Of a stretch of 5,675 nt of DNA, positions 1 through 5,675 are shown piece after piece. The stretch is taken from the NCBI GenBank assembly GCA_900549245.1, contig URNQ01000128.1, forward strand, positions 1-5,675, in the 5' to 3' direction. Source of the DNA: an uncultured Collinsella sp. (GTDB lineage Bacteria; Actinomycetota; Coriobacteriia; Coriobacteriales; Coriobacteriaceae). The translations under genes were made by a program, and so were the position numbers. How positions within the stretch are numbered: the first letter of the stretch is position 1; the number at the start of each line of letters is the position of its first letter. The notes beneath the pieces were generated by a model. That model saw nothing but the letters and a program-made list of their open reading frames with translations, ran no database searches and had not been told where the DNA came from.

Positions 1-324
1 TCCGCCGAGGCCCGCTCCGAGGCCGACGAAACCGGCGTGGCGCCCGAGCTGCTCGCCGCCGTCAACAACGGCGAGCTCGCCTTTGTGGCGCCGGCGGACG
101 AGTGCCTGTGCGGCACGGCGACGCTCATCGAGCAGCTGGCCCAGACCAAGGGCATCCCGGTCACGCGCGTAGATATTCCCGCGCAGCTTAAGGGCGCGCT
201 GTTCCTGGTGAGCGACGAGCACGGCGTGGTCCCCGCTGCCGAGACGGGCGCCGCCGAGGCTGACGCCGCGACGGTCGCCTTCTTCGCCGACGGCTACGAA
301 AAGCTCCGCGCCCGCCGCTCCTAA
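1..324 (+). CDS. C-terminal fragment of an unrecognised protein (possibly aminotransferase class IV-like)
   Basis: The frame is open from base 1 to a TAA at 322-324, giving about 107 residues with no start in view, so the gene begins upstream. An in-frame GTG at 37 is not preceded by a ribosome binding site and lies inside continuous coding sequence, so I treat it as internal. The fragment is acidic and alanine-rich with a basic end (KLRARRS). The stretch GTATLIEQLAQTKGIPV followed by a VDIPAQL segment and a hydrophobic LFLVSDEHGVVP segment loosely resembles the C-terminal domain of class IV aminotransferases and aminodeoxychorismate lyases (a GITR-type helix, then LA..GIPV, then a strand ending in P). 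This is a weak resemblance by eye, and no catalytic lysine is visible because that part lies outside the window. It ends 18 bases before the stop of the convergent regulator gene. Coding status is fairly secure; function is not. Confidence 0.6.
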   Translation, partial: SAEARSEADETGVAPELLAAVNNGELAFVAPADECLCGTATLIEQLAQTKGIPVTRVDIPAQLKGALFLVSDEHGVVPAAETGAAEADAATVAFFADGYEKLRARRS

Positions 325-342
325 CCTCAAGGCGGGGTGGGC

Positions 343-1524
343 TTACTGAAGCGAGCGAGCACGTTCGATGGCGTAGGCGAGCGACAGCTGCTCCATCTCC
401 GGGGCGCATTTGTAGCTCAGTCCGGTGAGAGCCGTCACCTTATCGAGGCGATATCGAATCGTGTTCGGGTGCTGGCCAGTTTGCTTGGCGGTTCGCTCGA
501 TACGTCGGTCGTTCTCGATGAATGCGGCGAGCGTGGATTCCAGCTCGCTGCCATGCTCACTGTCGTGCTCGCGTATCGGCGAGAGAATCGCCTCCGAGAA
601 CGATCGCATCTCCGGGGTTTCCGCAAAAGGCATCACGGTTCTCAGGATGCCGAGCTGCGCATAGCGGACGGGACCCTCGGCTCGTTGACAAGATAGGCGC
701 TGTGCGTAAATCGCCTGCGAGATCGCCTGCGCCACCGCCTCGTCTCCAAACAGAACATCGCTGATGCCGAGCCCTTCCGCTCCGCCATCGATACCGCTAG
801 CCTCGATGAGTTCCGTGAGCGCCTGCACGATTCGCTCCACATCGAGCGTCTGCTCCGAGTCGCTTGTCGCTACGAATAGCAGACCTCCGTCATAGGGCGC
901 CAGCATGTTGTGGCATCCGGCGAGGGTCGATTTTGCACAGAGGCGTTCGATTTGCAAAAACGTACGCGGGTCGAGGGGCTCTGCAAACGATGCGAACAGG
1001 GCGACCGCTTCGTCCAGAAATGACGGGTTGAGGCCTCGGATGCGTCGGCAGATGGACTCGGGCGATACATCTGTCCTCAGGGCATCGATCTCGCGCTGTG
1101 CGAAGTCGATGGACGCGAGCTGCTCGATATGCCGTTTGACCTCATAGATGACACTGTCAAAGAACAGTGAGTCGTCGGTCGTGAGAAAGACCGGGTAGTG
1201 CCGCGCGTTGGCGTAGCGGATGGCTTGGTCGGGAATCGGGATGTGCAGGACGTTTTTGATGATGAGACCGCTCGTTCCCTTGGCGACGAGGTATTTCACG
1301 GCTTCAGTGATGAGGTACGGGTCGTCCTTCGCATAGAGGAAAGTGCTGAGGATGATCTCGTCTGAGCTGAAGTTGACGCGCTGGTATTTGTTCTTGAGGC
1401 CGGGCATAAGTTCATAATCGAGGATCCCGACGCCAGAGACGGCATGCGAGATGCCATCGCTGCCGGCGATTAGACGGACCGACCCCTCATATTCCCGTGA
1501 GAAGTCCGAGACGGTGTATAGCAT
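343..1524 (-). CDS. PucR-family transcriptional regulator
   Basis: This is a cytoplasmic DNA-binding regulator of about 393 residues. The first ~130 residues fit the PucR N-terminal ligand-sensing domain: the opening LYTVSDF, then GILDYELMPG, then a Ile/Leu-rich segment around residues 80-100. A central region of low conservation follows. The C-terminal ~65 residues carry the PucR-type helix-turn-helix, seen as LESTLAAFIENDRRIERTA and then HPNTIRYRLDKV at about residues 352-363. In this family the pattern 'N-TAK-L--H-NTI-YRL' is diagnostic. Three start codons are stacked: GTG at 1533, ATG at 1530 and ATG at 1524. I chose 1524 because AGGGTGAT lies at proper spacing before it and the protein then opens like other PucR domains. 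It is divergent from the cyclodeaminase/aminotransferase operon, which it probably controls. PucR relatives include PucR (purine catabolism) and AdeR (activator of alanine dehydrogenase) in Bacillus subtilis, so the family name does not fix the effector. Family call is strong; target is inferred. Confidence 0.93.
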   Translation of the reverse strand: MLYTVSDFSREYEGSVRLIAGSDGISHAVSGVGILDYELMPGLKNKYQRVNFSSDEIILSTFLYAKDDPYLITEAVKYLVAKGTSGLIIKNVLHIPIPDQAIRYANARHYPVFLTTDDSLFFDSVIYEVKRHIEQLASIDFAQREIDALRTDVSPESICRRIRGLNPSFLDEAVALFASFAEPLDPRTFLQIERLCAKSTLAGCHNMLAPYDGGLLFVATSDSEQTLDVERIVQALTELIEASGIDGGAEGLGISDVLFGDEAVAQAISQAIYAQRLSCQRAEGPVRYAQLGILRTVMPFAETPEMRSFSEAILSPIREHDSEHGSELESTLAAFIENDRRIERTAKQTGQHPNTIRYRLDKVTALTGLSYKCAPEMEQLSLAYAIERARSLQ

Positions 1525-1528
1525 CAAC

Positions 1529-1536
1529 ATCACCCT
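1529..1536 (-). promoter_or_regulatory. Ribosome binding site deciding the start of the PucR-family gene
   Basis: Read on the minus strand, AGGGTGAT matches the extended anti-Shine-Dalgarno complement (GGTGAT) and its AGGG core ends 8 bases before the ATG at 1524. The upstream alternatives GTG (1533) and ATG (1530) lie inside or directly against this site and have no purine tract of their own upstream, so the third start codon is the best choice. Confidence 0.5.
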
Positions 1537-1561
1537 GTAAATAACTACAATAAGTATCTGT

Positions 1562-1608
1562 ATAAATAGGATAATCGCACATCCGTATGCCTTTGATACG
1601 ATAAATAG
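1562..1608. repeat. Direct repeat ATAAATAG, two copies
   Basis: The octamer ATAAATAG occurs at 1562-1569 and 1601-1608, 39 bases apart from start to start, flanking the CGTAT/ATACG palindrome. The spacing is close to four helical turns (about 3.7), so the copies lie roughly on one face of the DNA. It may be a paired regulator site or just a consequence of AT-richness. Confidence 0.35.
1584..1600. promoter_or_regulatory. Candidate operator palindrome (CGTAT-N7-ATACG)
   Basis: A perfect 5-base inverted repeat with a 7-base spacer, 60 bases upstream of the regulator start and about 140 upstream of the operon start. Its size and position suit a dimeric helix-turn-helix regulator binding between divergent genes. 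Arms this short occur by chance fairly often in 200 bases, so this is only a candidate site for the adjacent PucR-family protein. Confidence 0.3.
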
Positions 1609-1730
1609 TTCAAATACCTGCTGATAGAACGAAAAATCAAATCGAGAATCGTTGTAGATTCCAACAAGAAATGATCCTTGGCGGCATCGTAGCTAAACCG
1701 TACAGTGAAGCAACGTAAAGCTTTCGCTGA

Positions 1731-1736
1731 GAGGAG
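1731..1736 (+). promoter_or_regulatory. Ribosome binding site of the cyclodeaminase-family gene
   Basis: GAGGAG ends 2 bases before the ATG at 1739 and 5 bases before the ATG at 1742. The second spacing is normal and the first is too short, so translation most likely starts at 1742. A third in-frame ATG at 1751 is 14 bases away, which is too far. Confidence 0.6.
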
Positions 1737-1741
1737 CGATG

Positions 1742-2767
1742 ATGGGGCAGATGGTGGTGCTATCGGCCGAGGAAGTTTCCAAGGTGCTGACGATTGAGGA
1801 TGCAATCGCTGCCGTGGAGGAGGCATATCGCCAGAAGGCGACGGGCAAGGGTGTTGCGTGGCCGATGGTATATGAGCAGTTCGAGCCCGGTGTGGCCGAT
1901 ATGGATATCCGCTCGGGCGAGTTGGCGGGAAGCAGCCTCTTCGGTCTCAAGCTCACTGCTTGGTTCTCTCAGAATCCTAAAAAGGGGCTGCCCGAGATCT
2001 TTGGTACCACGCTGCTGTGCGACAACGCGACGGGTGAGCCGTTGGCGCTGCTCAATGCTTCCGCCGTCACTGGACTTCGCACCGGCGCCGCCGCTGCGCT
2101 CGGTGCCAAGTGGCTGGCGGATGCGTCCAAATTGCTTGTTGCGGGTGCCGGCCATATGAGCACCTATATAGTGGCGGGCGTGCTCGCCGCCTGTCCCAAG
2201 GTGGGCGAGGTCAAGGTGTGGGAGCCTGTTTCCGATGCCGCGCCCGAGGCCCGCGTCGAGCGCATGCGAGACGAGGTCGCCCATATCTTGGGCGCCTGTG
2301 AGCATGCTCGCGAGGCATCCACCTATTCCACCGAGGCGACGGCCGACGGCCAAGGCACCGCGGCAGAGGCCGACATCATCGTGACGATCACGCCTGCGAC
2401 CAAGCCCATCATCCCCGATGCATGGGTGCGCCCCGGTGCGCATATCTCCTGCGTCGGTGCCGACATGCCCGGCAAGCAGGAGCTCGCCTCGGCGCTTGTC
2501 GCCCGCGCCGCTGTTTACGTCGACGACCGCGGGCAATCGGTCGCGTCCGGCGAGCTGGAGATTCCGGTTGCCGAGGGTGCCATCACGCCCGAGGACATCA
2601 AAGCGGAGCTCGGCGAAGTCATCGCCGGCACGGCTACGGGGCGTTCGGATGACGAGCAGGTGACGGTGTTCGATACGTCGGGCATCGCCGTTCAGGACCT
2701 TTCGGCATCGAAAATTGCCTACGACCGCGCCGTCGAGGCGGGGCTGGGCACCGTGGTGGAACTGTAA
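1742..2767 (+). CDS. Ornithine cyclodeaminase/mu-crystallin family NAD(P)-dependent enzyme
   Basis: A cytoplasmic oxidoreductase of about 341 residues, the usual length for the family. Numbering from the ATG at 1742, the visible family marks are: GLKLTAWF with Lys70; LPEIFGTTLLCDNATGEPLALL (85-105), shortened here to its core GTTLLCDNATGEPLALL; VTGLRTGAA with Arg113; the Rossmann turn VAGAGHMS (133-140); ADIIVTITPA (about 210-219); VGADMPGKQEL with the family aspartate Asp241; ELGEVIAG (289-296); and VFDTSGIAVQDL near the end. Members include ornithine cyclodeaminase, archaeal alanine dehydrogenase, SbnB and cyclic-imine (pyrroline- or piperideine-2-carboxylate) reductases, so sequence alone does not give the substrate. 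The Rossmann turn reads GAGHMS, where many members have GAG-x-Q-A. It is the first gene of an operon with the aminotransferase 24 bases downstream, divergent from the PucR-type regulator. Family call is very strong; 'ornithine cyclodeaminase' as an activity should not be assumed. Confidence 0.94.
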   Translation: MGQMVVLSAEEVSKVLTIEDAIAAVEEAYRQKATGKGVAWPMVYEQFEPGVADMDIRSGELAGSSLFGLKLTAWFSQNPKKGLPEIFGTTLLCDNATGEPLALLNASAVTGLRTGAAAALGAKWLADASKLLVAGAGHMSTYIVAGVLAACPKVGEVKVWEPVSDAAPEARVERMRDEVAHILGACEHAREASTYSTEATADGQGTAAEADIIVTITPATKPIIPDAWVRPGAHISCVGADMPGKQELASALVARAAVYVDDRGQSVASGELEIPVAEGAITPEDIKAELGEVIAGTATGRSDDEQVTVFDTSGIAVQDLSASKIAYDRAVEAGLGTVVEL

Positions 2768-2791
2768 GAAAGTCAAGGAAAGGAAACGACA

Positions 2792-3922
2792 ATGCAGATC
2801 AAGGATTTCGCCGTCGAGCAGTGGATGAACGAGTGGGAGACCAAGTGCACCCACAACGTTGCGGAGACGTGCGTTTACTCCCTCACGCTCGACCAGCTGT
2901 TCGAGCTTACGAACACCGACAAGAAGGCGTGGCTCGATAGCCTGTGCTCGCGCCGATTCACCTACGGAGACATCGAGGGGCAGCCCGGCTTCCTCGAGGG
3001 GGTCGCGCGTCTCTATAAGACGGTTGAGCCCGGGCATATCGTGCCCACGCACGGCGCGACCGGTGCCAACTCCCTGGTTATTTCCACGCTCGTCGAACCG
3101 GGCGATCATGTAGTCTCCGTCAAGCCCACCTACCAGCAGCTTTACTCGATTCCCGAGATGTGCGGTGCGAAGGTCGATATTCTTCAACTCGATCGCAAGA
3201 ACGGCTACCACGTCGACGTCGACGCACTCGATGCCTTGGTGACCGACGATACCAAGCTCATCTGCATCAATAACCCGGACAACCCCACGGGCGCCCTGCT
3301 CGACGCCGATACGCTCAAAGCGATTGTCGAGGTCGCACGCAAACACGACGCGTGGCTGCTCTGCGACGAGGTCTACCGTCTGCTTACTCAGACGGATGAG
3401 TACGCCGAGTCCGTGGTCGACCTGTACGACAAGGCCGTCGCCACCGCATCCATGTCCAAGGTCTGGTCGTTCGCCGGCCTGCGTCTGGGCTGGGCGGTCA
3501 CCAAGAGCCCGGAGCTCCGTCGCGCGCTGCTCTCGCATCGCGACTACAACCTGATTTCCGCCGGCATATTCAGCGAGTCGGTGGCGGAGTTGATTCTGGG
3601 CAACGCTTCCGTGATCCTTGAACGCAGCCGTCGCATCGTCCGTCAGAACCTTGCTGTTCTGGAGAAGTGGGTCGAGAGCGAGCCGCACCTGTCGTTCGTC
3701 AAGCCCGAGGCGGGTAGCACCGCGCTCGTGTATTACGACTACGACATTGACTCCAGGACGTTCTGCACCGACATGATTAAGAAGTCCGGCGCACTCGTCA
3801 CCCCGGGCGATTGCTTCGAGGAGCCCAAGAGCATGCGCATCGGCTATGCATACTCCGATAACACCGACGACCTGCAGAAGGGCCTGGATGCTATCTCCGC
3901 GTACATGCGTACGCTCGAGTAG
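2792..3922 (+). CDS. PLP-dependent aminotransferase, class I/II (fold type I)
   Basis: A 376-residue cytoplasmic aminotransferase, transferring an amino group between an amino acid and a 2-oxo acid. Visible active-site parts, in order: HGATGANSL (87-95), the PLP phosphate-binding loop; KPTYQQLY with the ring-stacking Tyr114; NNPDNPTG (160-167) with Asn164; CDEVYR with Asp192, which pairs with the PLP ring nitrogen, and Tyr195; SMSKVWSFAGLRLGW with the Schiff-base Lys223 and Arg231; and MRIGYA with Arg349, which binds the substrate carboxylate. All key residues are present, so it should be active. The N-terminus (VEQWMNEWETKC, then HNVAETCVYSLT) is distinctive and unlike standard aspartate aminotransferase; it may mark a separate subfamily. 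An AGGAAAGGAA purine tract precedes the ATG by about 7 bases. It is 24 bases after the cyclodeaminase-family gene, so co-translation in one operon is likely. The amino donor is unknown. Confidence 0.94.
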   Translation: MQIKDFAVEQWMNEWETKCTHNVAETCVYSLTLDQLFELTNTDKKAWLDSLCSRRFTYGDIEGQPGFLEGVARLYKTVEPGHIVPTHGATGANSLVISTLVEPGDHVVSVKPTYQQLYSIPEMCGAKVDILQLDRKNGYHVDVDALDALVTDDTKLICINNPDNPTGALLDADTLKAIVEVARKHDAWLLCDEVYRLLTQTDEYAESVVDLYDKAVATASMSKVWSFAGLRLGWAVTKSPELRRALLSHRDYNLISAGIFSESVAELILGNASVILERSRRIVRQNLAVLEKWVESEPHLSFVKPEAGSTALVYYDYDIDSRTFCTDMIKKSGALVTPGDCFEEPKSMRIGYAYSDNTDDLQKGLDAISAYMRTLE

Positions 3923-3942
3923 AGGCTCGAGATCGAAGCGAT

Positions 3943-3979
3943 GGGGCCGACCGGTTTAGGACCGGCCGGCCCCTATTTT
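3943..3979 (+). terminator. Rho-independent terminator after the operon
   Basis: Arms 3943-3955 (GGGGCCGACCGGT) and 3961-3973 (ACCGGCCGGCCCC) pair over 13 positions with a single A-C mismatch, closing a 5-base loop (TTAGG). TATTTT follows at 3974-3979. It begins 20 bases after the aminotransferase stop and separates the operon from the two-component genes. Confidence 0.85.
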
Positions 3980-4014
3980 CTCTCAAGGCTACCGAACACT
4001 TTTGTCATATTAGT

Positions 4015-4050
4015 TGCCCACGGGGTCGTATCGCTGCGACGCCGTGGGCA
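4015..4050. promoter_or_regulatory. Hairpin/inverted repeat upstream of the response regulator
   Basis: TGCCCACGG (4015-4023) and CCGTGGGCA (4042-4050) are perfect 9-base inverted arms. After one G-G mismatch the pairing resumes with GTCG (4025-4028) and CGAC (4037-4040), leaving a loop that can shrink to TCGC. There is no T tract after it, so it is not a typical terminator. CATAAT (4049-4054) overlaps the right arm and resembles a -10 box, though no good -35 lies at the right distance; TTGTCA at 4002-4007 is a decent -35 without a good -10. It may be an operator, a leader RNA structure or a backup terminator for the upstream operon. Confidence 0.5.
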
Positions 4051-4092
4051 TAATGGTGTGGAAGGTGCAAGTTGCGCGAAATGGGAGGACAC

Positions 4093-4764
4093 ATGGCGCT
4101 GATCTATGTCGTTGAGGACGACGAGCCCATCCGTCGCGAGCTTGTTGACATCCTTGCCCGCGCCGGGTTTGAAATCGAGGTCTGCGAATCGTTCGAGCAT
4201 GTCTCGCGCGATATCCTTGCCGCCGCGCCCGACCTGGTGCTGCTCGACCTCACGCTTCCCGTCAAGGACGGCCAGCATATCTGCCACGAGGTTCGCCGCG
4301 AATCCGAGGTTCCCATCATCGTGCTTACCTCGCGCACGGCCGAGATCGACGAGGTCATGGCCATGACGCTCGGCGCGGACGACTTTGTTCCCAAGCCCTA
4401 TAGCGCGCGCGTGCTCGTAGCGCGCATTAACGCACTGCTGCGACGCACCGCCACTGCCGGCGAGCGCAGCACGGTCGTCCACAAGGGGCTGGAACTCGAC
4501 CTCGCCCGCTCCGCGGTCACCAACACGCAAACCGGCGACAGCACCGAGCTCACCAAAAACGAGCTGCGCATTCTCTCGCTGCTCCTGAGCCGCGCGGGCA
4601 AGATCGTTTCGCGCTCGGCCATCATGCAGGACCTGTGGGACTCCGATGCCTTCGTGGACGACAACACGCTCACCGTCAACATCAACCGTCTGCGTACCAC
4701 GCTCGAAAAAATCGGCGTCAAGGGGTATCTGACCACGCATCGCGGTCAGGGCTATTCGGTCTAG
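4093..4764 (+). CDS. OmpR/PhoB-family response regulator (BceR-like)
   Basis: A 223-residue cytoplasmic transcription factor, phosphorylated by the kinase encoded next to it. The receiver domain (1-~118) has the acidic pair Asp9/Asp10 in VVEDDEP, the phospho-acceptor Asp52 in LLDLTLP, Thr79 in IIVLTSR and Lys101 in FVPKPYS, so every catalytic position is intact. The C-terminal winged helix (about 130-223) opens with LTKNELRILSLLL and ends with NTLTVNINRLRTTLEKIG and THRGQGYSV, the classic OmpR/PhoB DNA-binding signature. I start it at ATG 4093, preceded by GGGAGGA at 4083-4089. A TTG seven codons earlier (4072) is in frame but has no ribosome binding site and would add residues not expected before the first strand. 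Pairing with a BceS-type kinase makes it a BceR-like regulator, usually controlling a peptide-antibiotic ABC transporter; that target is inferred. Confidence 0.94.
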   Translation: MALIYVVEDDEPIRRELVDILARAGFEIEVCESFEHVSRDILAAAPDLVLLDLTLPVKDGQHICHEVRRESEVPIIVLTSRTAEIDEVMAMTLGADDFVPKPYSARVLVARINALLRRTATAGERSTVVHKGLELDLARSAVTNTQTGDSTELTKNELRILSLLLSRAGKIVSRSAIMQDLWDSDAFVDDNTLTVNINRLRTTLEKIGVKGYLTTHRGQGYSV

Positions 4765-4773
4765 GGGCCGGTC

Positions 4774-5675
4774 ATGTCGTTTGCCAAGTTTTTTAAAGAT
4801 GCGCTGCTTCCCGTCGCCGTGTGGACGTGCGGCGTTCTGCTGAGCTGCTTTGTGCTGACGGTCGCCGGCGCCCCCGTTTCCATCGTGGCCGTGGCGGTCG
4901 GTGTGTCCTTTATCTTTGGTATGCTCGGCATCGTGATCGAGTACGCGCGCCGTCGTCGTTTTCTGCGCCAGCTGGAGCGTGCGGCAGAGGAGCTCGAGAG
5001 TCCCGCATGGGTACAGGAGATGGTCCAGTGCCCGACCTATGCCGAGGGCGAGCTCGAATACGAGGTCTTGCGTCGCGTGGGCAAAGCCGCCTGCGATGAG
5101 GTGGCGGAAGGCCGACGCCAGACCGATGACTACCGCGACTATATCGAGAGCTGGGTTCACGAGGCCAAGTTGCCCCTGGCGGCGGCCCATCTAATTTTGG
5201 AAAACCTGGACGGCAGCGAAGACGACCTGTCGCGCGTGGATGACCTAGGCCGTGAGTTGGCTCGCGTGGAGCGCTATATCGACCAGGCGCTGTACTACGC
5301 GCGCTCGGAAGTCGTGGAGCGCGACTACCTGATTCGCCGCTGGGATCTCAGGACCTTGGTGACGGGCGCGATTAAGGCCAATGCGCGTGAGCTCATCGCG
5401 GCACACGTGGCTCCGGTGTGCGAGAACCTCGACTTCGAGGTCTTTACCGACGAGAAATGGCTGGAGTTCATCTTAGGCCAGCTTATTCAGAACAGCATCA
5501 AATATGCGCGCGAGGACGGCGCAAAGATCGTGTTTTCGGGCGCGTTGCTGGACGAGGGCCTGGCGAGCGAACGCATCGAGCTTACCGTCGCGGACAACGG
5601 CTGCGGCGTGAGCGCGGCCGACCTGCCGCGCGTGTTCGAGAAGGGTTTTACCGGCGACAACGGCCGCACCACCAA
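4774..5675 (+). CDS. BceS-type sensor histidine kinase, 3' end outside the window
   Basis: The frame is open from ATG 4774 to the window edge, giving 300 residues. AGGGG (4763-4767) overlaps the response-regulator stop and sits 6 bases before this ATG. Two hydrophobic helices at about 10-31 and 35-56 have only a few residues between them, the mark of an intramembrane-sensing kinase, followed by the basic EYARRRRFLR. The dimerisation helix reads DYIESWVHEAKLPLAAAHLI with phospho-acceptor His129. Next come RYIDQALYYARS and DYLIRRWDL, typical of BceS, then the ATPase domain: TDEKWLEFIL, N box QNSIKY with Asn240, G1 box DNGCG (274-278), and RVFEKGFTG-NGR at the F/G2 region, where the window ends. 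Members autophosphorylate and activate the partner regulator, generally in complex with a BceAB-type transporter. Where BceS-type kinases usually read HEIKTP, this one reads HEAKLP. Only the last part of the ATPase domain is missing. Confidence 0.93.
   Translation, partial: MSFAKFFKDALLPVAVWTCGVLLSCFVLTVAGAPVSIVAVAVGVSFIFGMLGIVIEYARRRRFLRQLERAAEELESPAWVQEMVQCPTYAEGELEYEVLRRVGKAACDEVAEGRRQTDDYRDYIESWVHEAKLPLAAAHLILENLDGSEDDLSRVDDLGRELARVERYIDQALYYARSEVVERDYLIRRWDLRTLVTGAIKANARELIAAHVAPVCENLDFEVFTDEKWLEFILGQLIQNSIKYAREDGAKIVFSGALLDEGLASERIELTVADNGCGVSAADLPRVFEKGFTGDNGRTT

Larger units (their letters stand above)
1525..1738. promoter_or_regulatory. AT-rich divergent control region between the regulator and the operon
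   Basis: This is the only gene-free stretch of any size in the left two thirds of the window, and it is visibly richer in A and T than its flanks, especially 1540-1680. It must hold the promoters of both divergent units. For the plus strand, TTGGCG (1678-1683) and TACAGT (1701-1706) are 17 bases apart, each matching the sigma-70 consensus at four of six positions; a weak promoter like this would suit activator dependence. No convincing pair was found for the minus strand. The region also contains a 17-base palindrome (1584-1600), a second shorter one (1646-1661) and the direct repeat ATAAATAG at 1562-1569 and 1601-1608. Promoter positions are tentative. Confidence 0.6.

Noticed and set aside
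311..336. CCCGCC/GGCGGG inverted pair between the convergent genes as a bidirectional terminator
   Set aside because: Only six base pairs with a 14-base loop and no T tract on either strand; too weak to call.
337..696. A 119-codon plus-strand open frame
   Set aside because: It lies wholly opposite the DNA-binding domain region of the PucR-family gene, whose helix-turn-helix is unmistakable, and its product resembles nothing I know.
1760..3688. A 642-codon open frame on the minus strand
   Set aside because: It runs antisense through both the cyclodeaminase-family and aminotransferase genes, crosses their intergenic gap, has no recognisable domain and is rich in Arg, Gly, Asp and Val as expected from the reverse of GC-rich codons. 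The plus-strand genes have full motif sets.
343..3922. A purine (allantoin) catabolism locus, suggested by the PucR family name
   Set aside because: The PucR family regulates many unrelated pathways and no purine-degradation enzyme or permease is present in the window.
3973..5190. A 405-codon open frame on the minus strand
   Set aside because: Antisense to the response regulator and kinase, low-complexity composition rich in His, Gly, Asp and Arg, and no family resemblance. It also runs through the terminator tail and the hairpin.
1..5675. Mobile element, phage or CRISPR content
   Set aside because: No transposase, integrase, terminal inverted repeats, regularly spaced repeats or tRNA-like structure was seen on either strand.

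Overview
The window looks like chromosomal DNA from a high-GC actinobacterium. The BceS-type kinase, GC-rich codon use and compact layout would suit Coriobacteriia such as Collinsella; this is inference from gene style, not from a marker gene. It holds one gene tail, one divergent metabolic locus and the first part of a two-component system.

Left edge (1-324): the C-terminal end of a plus-strand gene whose start is outside the window. Its identity is not secure. It converges on the next gene with only an 18-base gap.

Metabolic divergon (343-3922): a minus-strand PucR-family transcription regulator (343-1524) is divergent from a two-gene plus-strand operon. The operon encodes an ornithine cyclodeaminase/mu-crystallin family NAD(P)-dependent enzyme (1742-2767) and a fold-type I PLP aminotransferase (2792-3922), 24 bases apart. 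The roughly 215-base AT-rich region between the divergent starts carries operator-like palindromes and a direct repeat. A GC-rich hairpin followed by a T-rich tract (3943-3979) closes the operon. The likely logic is that the PucR-type regulator senses an amino acid or related metabolite and controls a reductase/aminotransferase pair acting on amino acids, 2-oxo acids or cyclic imines. The exact substrate cannot be read from sequence.

Two-component system (4093-end): an OmpR-family response regulator (4093-4764) is followed after 9 bases by a BceS-type intramembrane-sensing histidine kinase (4774 onward, cut off by the window edge). The kinase has two closely spaced N-terminal membrane helices and almost no extracellular loop. 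In known systems of this type the kinase works with a BceAB-like ABC transporter in antimicrobial-peptide sensing and detoxification. Such a transporter would be expected just downstream but is not visible here. A 36-base hairpin lies just upstream of the response regulator.

No RNA genes, CRISPR arrays, insertion sequences or phage genes were seen. Long reading frames antisense to the operon and to the two-component genes are explained by GC-rich codon bias.
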